Shown here: piece after piece, positions 56,461 to 64,000 of the stretch
Layout: each line of letters opens with the position of its first letter
Position numbering within the stretch: position 1 is the stretch's first letter
Assembly: GCF_030272615.1 (NCBI RefSeq)
Contig: NC_081405.1
Location: 608,518,677 to 608,582,676 of the forward strand
DNA length: 64,000 nucleotides
Direction of reading: 5' to 3'
DNA from: Cryptomeria japonica
Lineage: Eukaryota; Streptophyta; Pinopsida; Cupressales; Cupressaceae
The notes under the pieces: generated by a model
Told to the model about the DNA's origin: nothing
The model's input: the letters and a program-made list of their open reading frames with translations, nothing else
Databases searched by the model: none
Translations under genes and position numbers: made by a program

Positions 56461-57530
56461 ATGATAATGAGATCCAAGAGCCAATGAAGTGAAGGTACAC
56501 TCACAAAATACAACCCAGAGATCGAGAAAAGAAGGATTTTCCCACATTCAGGGATGGCAGATGAAGAAAGCCAAACCGAGTTTAATAGGAAAGCCTTACA
56601 GAAGGAATTTATTGATATGAAGTTGATGGTTGAAGTTCTTTTCTAGGAAAGACAAGAATGATAGAAATGGGAAAAAGGAGGCACGTCGAAATTGGAGGAT
56701 AAAGGCAAAAGATCGGGAAGTGGTGATTCCGCACAAAAAAACTCTTCCTTTTCCTCATTCTTTTCCTTCTCCCCCTTCTTCTATTAATCCTTTTAAGAGC
56801 ACACATAAGCCTGTAATCAAACTTGATGTAAAAATTGAATTACCTAAAATAGTATGGAAATAAGTGCTGAAAAACTTGATGACTAAATACAACAAGTAGA
56901 AGATGCCTCTAGGATACATTTGGCCACTCTCCATTTAGGAGATACTGCTCTCACCTAGTAGGAGAATAGGACCCAAGAGGAGCTTTCCCATCATGATAGA
57001 GTTAGGATGTTCTAGATGGAGTTTTTTGTCACTCTAAAAGAGCAATTCTATCCTTTAGGACACATGCAACAATTGACTATGAGTTGGCAAACCTTTAGGA
57101 AAGCAAAAGGGCAATTAGTGCAGGAGTACACCCGTGGGTTTAGAAAATGGGAAATAGAATTGAATATACCTCTCTATACCCAAGATACCCTTCTTAAATA
57201 TATAGGTGGTTTACATTCCTACCTTCGACACACTATACTCATATTGAATCCTAGTAATCTAGATCAGGTATGTGTCTAAGCCACTCATATTGAGTCTAGG
57301 GGTAAGAACACTTTTAGTGAACACTTTGCTAAGAAATCATCCAAGAAACAAGCAGAGGGAAAATCAAAGGATAAAGGTAAAGTGAAGAAGACAACTATAG
57401 TAAAGAAAGAGGATGCTAACCCTATGTGCTCTCATTATAAGAAACAAGGGCATGAAGATTCTAAGTGCTAGAAGTCACATCTGGAACTGAGGCTGAAGTG
57501 ATACGGAGGTAACAAATGTCCCTCAAAGAC
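56461..57530 (+). pseudogene. Gypsy-B gag
   Basis: Parallel to unit A gag: ATG at 56461 with stops after nine codons, 'LKEQFYPLGHMQQLTMSWQTF', 'LVQEYTRGFRKWEIELNIPLY' and 'YIGGLHSYLRH' (57016-57279, open for 87 codons). The zinc knuckle (about 57440-57475) reads CSHYKKQGHEDSKC: the second Cys is Tyr. A TAG at 56956-56958 matches unit A and C. The 30-base in-frame deletion (relative to A) after 'QQVE' is shared with C. Confidence 0.8.
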
Positions 57531-58207
57531 TACTGTGTTGATCAAACAAGATCTTGGATCTGATTCTGGAGATGAAACTCATATAGTTGCTACCAGGATC
57601 CAAGGTACAGTGAAAGGTAAAACTCTCTCATCAGATGCAATTGTTTCTAATGCAAGTACAAGAAAAAAAATTATCTTCCTAATGTGGATAAACAAAGGAA
57701 TCAACTTTTTCACATTCATGTGGTAACTAAACACACAAATATTATACTCTATTTGATACTAGTTCACAAGTCAACTTAATTTCTGAAGACGTTGTGAAGA
57801 AATTGAATATAACTACTACTTCTCATCCTAATCCCTATCCACTTGGATGGGTATATAATGATTCACAATTGGAGGTGACAAAACAGTGCAAACTATGTTT
57901 TGCCATTACTGCTAATTTCATTGATGAAGTAGATGTAGATGTTGTACCTCTAGATATTTGTCAGCTATTATTAGGAATTCCATATCTTTTTGATAGACAA
58001 GCAATCTTTTACAAGGGGGAGAATAAGTATCATTTGTTCAAAGATGGTAAAGAGTACATAGTTAGATCACATAAAGTCAAAAATAATCTTGCATTAGTAA
58101 ATGATGGTCAAATGAAAAGATTAGTAAATGCAAGTAAAAAATTTGTACTTCTTGTAAAATCCAAGGATGATGATAAATTTGAGGCATTTAAGGGGTGTAA
58201 ACCATAA
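57531..58207 (+). pseudogene. Gypsy-B protease
   Basis: The retropepsin loop reads D-T-S-S (about 57755-57766) where A has D-T-G-S, so the active-site Gly is lost; a frameshift lies just before it. The rest is well kept as a 137-codon frame (57794-58207): 'NPYPLGWVYNDSQLEVTKQC', 'DVDVVPLDICQLLLGIPYLF' and 'NASKKFVLLVKSKDD'. Confidence 0.8.
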
Positions 58208-59100
58208 CATAAGGTCGAGTTGGTCAAAATTGTATCTACATATGATGTCCTTTTTTAGGAACCAAAGGGGTTTCCCTCCAAGAGAGAGATCCAACATGAG
58301 ATCCATTTGTAGCAAGAGGTGGCTCTTCCTAATATCAGTATGTATCACTTATCTGTTCAACCAAATGAAGAGATCAAGAAACCAGTTTAGGAGTTAGTCG
58401 AGAAAAGAGTGATTTGACCAAGTACATCTACTTGTGGCTCGCCACCTGTACTAGTGCCAAAGAAGGATGGGTCCTAGAGGATGTGTATCAAGTACCAATC
58501 CCTAAATAAGATCACAGTAAAGAAAAGGTATCCTCTTCCTCATATTGATAATTTACTTGATAAGCTCAAGCATGCGGTTTATTTTACTAAGTTGGATTTG
58601 TAAAGTGGTTATCATCAGATTAGGATTGTAGAAAGTGACATTTGGAAAACTACTTTCAAGACTTAGCAAGGTCTATACGAATGGTTGGTAATGCCTTTTG
58701 GGCTCTGCAATGCATCAGCCACTTTCATGCATTTAATGAATGATGTATTTCATCCTTTCATTGATGAATTTATAATAGTCTACCTAGACGATATCCTTGT
58801 ATTCAGTAAGTCTTGGGATGATCATATAAGTCATGTAAAGAAAGTTTTTCATGTTTTGAGAAAAGAAAAACTCTATGTAAAGATGTCAAAATGCAAGTTC
58901 GCAAAGACATCTCTAGTGTACTTAGGCAATTTCGTAGGAAATGGTCAGTCGAAAGTATACCCTATGAAGGTTGGGGTAATTGTAAAATGGCGTAAGCCAA
59001 GTATAGTAACTGAAGTCAGAAGTTTCTTAGGTGTTGTTCAATACTAGAGAAAGTTCATTTCGAACTTCTCCTATATGGTTTCACTATTGCATGCATTGAC
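58208..59100 (+). pseudogene. Gypsy-B reverse transcriptase
   Basis: RT motifs in order: 'VLVPKKDG', TAG (58475-58477, same codon as in A), 'YPLPHIDNLL', 'FTKLDL', 'WLVMPFGLCNASATFM', and the intact catalytic YLDD ('IVYLDDILVFSKSWDD', about 58779-58793). A 120-codon stretch (58685-59047) is open. Stops before it include the F-TAG-EP codon near 58256, which is also found in unit C. Confidence 0.85.
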
Positions 59101-60820
59101 AACTATGAAGACAACATTCTAGTGGGTAGGACCTCTGCAAAAGTCTTTCAACACTTTGAAGGAGAAGTTGAGCACCGCACCTATTTTGACTTTGCCAGAT
59201 CTACAGAAACCATTCTAGATAAAAAAAGATCCAAGTGGGTCTGCCATGGGAGTAGTTCTAATGCAAGGAGGTAAGTCAGTATGTTATCAATCTAAAACTT
59301 TCACATCTGTAGTGAGTAACTATCCTACTTTTGAAGGAACTCTATGCACTAGTTCAGAGTGTTAAAAAATGGAACCACTATCTAATGGGAAAAGAAACAA
59401 TCATCCACACTAATTACCAACCACTACAATATCTACATTCACAGTCATAATTGCAGCAAAGTAGGCACTTTAGGTGGATAGAATTCCTTGAACAATTTCA
59501 CTTACTAATTAAGTACAAGGAGGGTGTCCATAATAAGGTAGCATATATGCTTTCGAGGCCTCCTATCATGAGTTCTTTGGTTATCCTTTAGGGGAGTTCC
59601 ATGGTTCATGAAAGTTTCTAGGAACAATATGCCATGGATGAAAACTTTAAGGATATTTTTTCAACTCTAACCGTAGGCAAATAAATAGAAAAAAAGAACT
59701 ACTATGTGAAATATAAAGTATTGTATCATTTAGGAAAATTATATGTTCCTAAAGGTGAACAAGAACAATTAGTTAGAGAAGCTCATAGGTCATTGGTTGC
59801 TGGACACTTTCGCATTAGCAAGACAATGACTTAGTTGCAAAAATACTATTATTGCCTTCACATGTAGGAAACTGTAACTAAATATATCAAAGGATGTATA
59901 ATGTGTACAACCAGTAAACCTAGTAATAGGAATTTGGGGTTGTACACACCTCTTCTTGTTCCGTCTCGACCTTGGGAAAGTGTTTTGATGGATTTTGTTG
60001 GAGGACTTCCCATATCTAAAAAAGGGACATGACGATATGTTTGTAGTAGTTGACAGATTCAACAAAATGTGTTTTCTAATACCTTGTAAGAAACAAATCA
60101 TAGCTAAACTGACAACTCATTTGTACTTCCAATATGTATGGGTCCATTTAGGGCTCCCTAATTCCATTGTATCAAATCGAGATTCTCAATTGCTAGGAGA
60201 ATTTTTGTCTGCATTGTGAGATCTTATAGACACAAAGCTAAAGAAAAGTACAACTTTCCATCCTTAGACCGATGGACAAACAAAATTTATTAATCGAACA
60301 GTTGTACACTTGCTTCAAGGCTACCGCAAAAAACATCTCAAGCTATGGGATGAGAGTTTACACTATGTGCAACATGCCTACAACCATGCAACACATTCTT
60401 CTACAAAACATTCTCCATTTGAGACATGTTTTGGATATTCACCGCAAACTCCGATGGACTTCGGCTTTGGAAAAGATAATGTTGAAGACAAGCATCATGA
60501 TGCAGAGAAGGCTTTGAAGTTCATTCAAAAAGTTTAAGATATTTATCAAGAAATAGAAGCTCAGTTGGAGACGAGCCAAGCCGAATACAAGGCTCAACAT
60601 GACAAGCACTGCATAGATCATCATTTTGAGGTTGGCGATCATGTTTGGTTACATATCAGTAAGGAAAGAATGAGATCTGAAGGTAAAAATATTAAGCATA
60701 TGAGATATGGTCCTTTTGAGATCTTGGAAAAGATCGGTACCAATGCCTTTCGCCTGAATCTTCCTCCATATATGCAAATTTACTCAGTTGTAAATGTAGA
60801 AAATCAGAAGTTGTAAGAGC
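59101..60820 (+). pseudogene. Gypsy-B RNase H and integrase
   Basis: RNase H is recognisable from 'LSTAPILTLPDLQKPF', with a stop at 59448-59450 identical in position to unit A. The integrase has the HHCC region (decayed, about 59770-59910), the first Asp ('LMDFVGGLP'), the second Asp ('SNRDSQLLGE') and, at the Glu position, Lys ('GQTKFINRT'), so it is catalytically dead. The GPF-type end 'RYGPFEILEKIGTNAFRLNLP' is present. Frameshifts lie near 60020 and 60540. Confidence 0.8.
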
Positions 60821-61056
60821 CTCTAATGATTCTGGATGAAGAGGTTGATATTCATGTCCCATTAGTTGATGAAATTTCACCTGAGTATACGTCAGAGCTA
60901 GCAAAGGATGTCATTCTTGACAGAAATGTTAGATCTTCAAAAAGAGGCGCTATTGAGTGCCTTAAAGTAGGATGTAAAGGCATGCATCCTGGAAAAGCAC
61001 AATGGATGGAGGTTGAAATAGTGAGGGAGTTGCATCCTCACTTACTTTTTGAGTAA
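60821..61056 (+). pseudogene. Gypsy-B chromodomain-like C-terminus
   Basis: After the integrase the frame 60826-61056 reads 'KDVILDRNVRSSKRGAIECLKVGCKG' (quoted in part: ILDRNVRSSKRG) and 'AQWMEVEIVRELHPHLL'. The spacing Ile-Leu-x-Arg, then a Leu-x-Val-x-x-Lys-Gly strand, then Ala-x-Trp and a helix ending in HPHL is that of the retrotransposon chromodomain, which tethers integration to chromatin marks. Some aromatic cage residues are not visible. Unit A has lost this piece. Confidence 0.55.
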
Positions 61057-61097
61057 TCAAGCTTTCAGAGGTCAAAAATCTCTCCACTGTGGAGAAT

Positions 61098-62150
61098 TGA
61101 TCCAAGAGGATATGCTTCATCAAAATGGTTCAAAATTCCACATGGCGCCCACATAGAGATTAACTATAAACACAATAGTTTCTGATTGTATTGGTCAAAA
61201 ATATTGGCTGGGGGATTCAAAACCCCAACCACTCAACCTCCGACAATCCCTCATTACCATTGCAAAATGAGATTCACACTAGTCTAATTGGGGCAAAAGT
61301 TTTAGTTAAACAAAGCTATGGTTCAATATGGGCCAAAAGGGGAGCCTGGTGGTTCGATCTACCAACCTCCCCACTCCATGTCCCACTCCTAAGCATTACC
61401 ATAAGCAGGATCTTTAGGCCTAAAATAAAATTTTTGGGTTTTTTTGAATGGTAAACCGAGAGTTTAGGGATCGAGTCAAACCTGATTCATCCCCCATTTG
61501 CTAATTTAAACCAAAATTAAATTTTACATAAATGCCAATTATGATATTTTTAAAGGATGATAAGGGGATTTTAAATCACATTGTAAAACATGAAATTATA
61601 AGGGAAATTATTTTAAAAGGAGTTGGTTTATTTAGAATATTTATATGTTGTAAATGGGAGATATGGCCAATTTTCAAAATCATTTGGTTCTAAGCCAAAT
61701 TGGGCAAAAATTGTGTATAAAAGGGGGGTAGCTTAAGAGTTTGAGTTACCCATTAGTTGTGAGAGGATTTTCTTGGAGAGTTTGAATGTTCAACTCTATG
61801 CATCATAGGAGATTCATACCGTTGCACTTGAAGGAGAAGAACTTTGTAACTCTTATAGTCGGGAGACTTGGAACTTTGTCTAGTTGAAGGCCTTGTAACC
61901 AATTTTGGAGCATAGTCAAGGATCGGTCACTCTATTGGAGAGGGAACTGGAGATGTAGCCATATTGGTGAACTTCATTATCAACTCATCTCTAGTGTTCT
62001 CTCTTGTTTCTCTCTTTTGTTAAATTTATCCGTTTATTATTGTTGTATTTCTTTAAGCATTTCAATTATGCTTTAAAATCCTTCAAGTTAATTGTTGTAT
62101 AAGTTAACATTATACGTGCAATTGTCATAGGTCCTAACATAATTAGATGA
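61098..62150 (+). repeat. Gypsy LTR-3 (1053 bp)
   Basis: TGATCCAAGAGG to GATGA (GATCA in LTR-1), with TATAAAA at 61716-61722. Uninterrupted. It is the 3' LTR of unit B and the 5' LTR of unit C. Confidence 0.85.
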
Positions 62151-62152
62151 AG

Positions 62153-62164
62153 CGGTATCAAAGC
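62153..62164 (+). promoter_or_regulatory. Gypsy-C primer-binding site
   Basis: CGGTATCAAAGC, two mismatches to the initiator tRNA-Met site, two bases after the LTR. Confidence 0.65.
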
Positions 62165-62192
62165 TTGTTGTGACTAGTGTTTGCAGAGGTGA

Positions 62193-63440
62193 ATGATAAT
62201 GAGATCCAAGAGCCAACAAGGTGAAGGCACACTCACGTAATACAACCCAAAGATTGAGAAAAGAAGGATTTTCCCACATTCAAAGATGGCAACTGAAGAA
62301 GGTGAAACTGAGTTCAATGGGAAAGCCTTATAGAAGGCATTTCTTGATATGAAGTCGATGGTTGAAGTTCTTTCCAAGGAAATACAAGAATAACAGAAAC
62401 GAGAGAAAGGAGGGACATCAAAACGGGATGATAAAGGCAAAAGATCAGGAGGTGGTGATTCCCCAACTCTTCCTTCTCTTCATTCTTTTCCTTCTCCCCC
62501 TTCTTCTCCATCTTCTTCTATTAATCCTTTTAAGGGCACACAAAAGCCTGTAATCAAACTTGATGTAAAAATTGAATTACCTAAATATAGTGGGGAGCTA
62601 AGTGCTAAAAAATTTGATGACTGGATACAACAAGTAAAAGATGCCTCTAGGATATAGTTGGTTACTCTCCATTTAGGAGATACCCCTCTCACCTAGTGGG
62701 AGAGTAGGACCCAAGAGGATCTTACTCATCATGGTAGAGTTAGGATATCCTGGGTGGAGTTTGTTGTTCCTCTGAAAGAGCAATTCTATCCTTTAGGACA
62801 CATGCAACAACTAACTATAAGTTGGAAAAACTTTAGGCAAGAAAAAGGCCAATTAGTGCAGGAGTACACCCACGAGTTTAGAAAACTGGCAATAGCATTG
62901 AATGTACCTTTGTATATGCAAGATACCCTACTTAAATATATAGGCGATTTACATTGCTACCTCTGACACACTATCCTCGTGTTGAATCCTAGTAATCTAG
63001 ATTAGGTATGTGTCCAATCTACTCATATTGAGTCTAGGGGTAAGAATTCTTTTAGTGAACACTTTGCTAAGAAATCATCCAAGAAACCACCAGAGGGAAA
63101 ATCAAAGGATAAAGGTAAAAAGAAGATGGCAGCTACAATAAAGAAAGAGGATGTTGAGCCTATGTGCTCTCACTATAAGAAAAAGGGCATGAATATTCTA
63201 AGTGTTGGAAGTTGCATCCGAAACTAAGGCTGAAGCAATACAAAGGTAACAAAGGTCCAAAGAAGACTACTGCGATGATCCAACAAGATCTTGGATCTGA
63301 TTCTGGAGATGAAACTCACATAGTTGCTACCGGGATCCAAGGTATAGTGAAAGGTAAAACTCTCTCATCAGATGAAATTGTTTCTAAAGCAAGTACAAGC
63401 AAACACAATTCTCTTCCTAATGTGGATAAACAAAGGAATT
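62193..63440 (+). pseudogene. Gypsy-C gag
   Basis: ATG 62193. Capsid motifs: 'LKEQFYPLGHMQQLTISWKNF', 'LVQEYTHEFRKLAIALNVPLY' (62754-62966). The stop TAG at 62694-62696 is the same codon as in A and B. The 30-base deletion and the Cys-to-Tyr change in the knuckle (CSHYKK, about 63166-63183) are shared with B. A one-base loss in the knuckle shifts the frame, which resumes at 63212 ('HPKLRLKQYKGNKGPKKTTA'). Confidence 0.8.
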
Positions 63441-64000
63441 AACTTTTTCACATTTGTGTGCTAACTAAACACAGTAAGATTGATAATGCATTTGATACTG
63501 ATTCACAAGTCAACTTCATTTCTGAAGAGGTTGTGAAGAAATTGAATCTAACTACTACTCCTCATCCTAAGCCCTATCCACTTGGATGGGTATGTAATGA
63601 TTCACAATTATAGGTGACAAAACTGTGCAAACTATGTTTTGCCATTACTGCTAATTTCATTGATGAAGTAGAAGTACTAGTTGTACCTCTGGATATTTGT
63701 GGGCTTGTGTTAAGAATTCCATATCTTTTTGATAGATAAGAAATCTTTTATAGGGGGGAGAATAAGTATCATTCAAAACTAATCTTGCATTAGTAAATGT
63801 TGGTGAAATGAAAATATTAGTAAATGCGAGTAAAAACTTTGTACTTATGCTTGTAAAAGCCAAGGATGATGACAAATCCGAGGCATTTAAGGGGTGTAAA
63901 CTAGAACATACAGCTGAGTTGGTCAAAATTTTATCTACATATGATGACCTTTTTTAGGAACCAAAGGGGTTTCCTCCCAAGAGAGAGATCCAACATGAGA
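63441..64000 (+). pseudogene. Gypsy-C protease, cut by the window end
   Basis: The protease loop reads D-T-D-S (Gly to Asp) at about 63493-63504. Then 'PYPLGWVCNDS' and 'CKLCFAITANFIDEVEV' follow, with stops at about 63612 and 63737, a deletion of about 40 bases after 63770 and the shared F-TAG-EP codon near 63955. The sequence continues towards the RT linker and runs off at 64000. Confidence 0.75.

Larger units (their letters stand above)
40204..64000 (+). mobile_element. Tandem array of three Gypsy chromovirus-like units, with nested insertions
   Basis: Order: LTR-1 (40204-41253), unit A, LTR-2 (45847-56418, split by two insertions), unit B, LTR-3 (61098-62150), unit C, cut by the window end. 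Each LTR begins TGATC and ends GATCA or a one-base variant, followed by a PBS-like site, and each internal region has gag, protease, RT, RNase H and integrase of Ty3/Gypsy type (C only gag and protease seen). Unit B ends in a chromodomain-like stretch, so I place the family with the chromoviruses. All units have many stops, several at identical positions. LTR divergence is visibly higher than for the Copia elements, so the array is the older layer. Confidence 0.85.

Overview
The window is a gene-poor, AT-rich piece of a large plant nuclear genome made almost entirely of transposable elements in different states of decay. The plant signs are Ty1/Copia and Ty3/Gypsy LTR elements with primer-binding sites for initiator tRNA-Met (TGGTATCAGAGC type), a plant L1-type LINE (DUF4283-like ORF1, FVDD reverse transcriptase, terminal RNase H), and Copia LTRs with a shared plant-type motif. 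The density of old, nested and tandem retroelements fits a conifer or other gymnosperm, but that is inference. I recognise no intact host gene, tRNA, rRNA or CRISPR.

Layout. 1-17162 is mostly non-coding: a possible LTR remnant (about 1.6-2.5 kb), a LINE 3' remnant (to 3480), two diverged copies of an unknown repeat of about 2 kb (3607-5565 and 13160-15265), a purine/GATA tract and compound microsatellite (5640-7160), a small GC-rich island (7625-7965), and the 3' end and LTR of a Sirevirus-like Copia (11640-13159). 17163-25168 is one LINE of about 8 kb, bounded by a 12-bp imperfect target-site duplication. It has ORF1, an endonuclease/RT/RNase H ORF2, and an unusual third ORF downstream. 25181-27468 holds nothing recognisable.

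27469-38358 is a minus-strand Copia (Copia-1) with 2.4-kb LTRs. Its 5' LTR also serves as the 3' LTR of a second, truncated copy, so the pair is in tandem. A junction then leads into an unrelated Copia integrase fragment and about 1.3 kb of unassigned DNA.

40204-64000 is a plus-strand tandem array of Gypsy chromovirus-like units in the order LTR-A-LTR-B-LTR-C, with C running off the window. The middle LTR is split twice: by a minus-strand Tnt1/Tork-like Copia (46364-52375, TSD GTTAT) and by a gag-only non-autonomous LTR element (52862-56342, TSD AAAAT). The Gypsy units share premature stop codons at identical positions, which suggests the array grew by recombination of already dead copies.

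All coding regions carry stops or frameshifts. The longest open frame is the 782-codon integrase/RT/RNase H part of Copia-1, which has lost its integrase catalytic Glu. The candidate for something undescribed is the three-ORF LINE: its third product combines a globular domain of unknown family, an acidic region and a coiled coil. All alignments here were made by eye.
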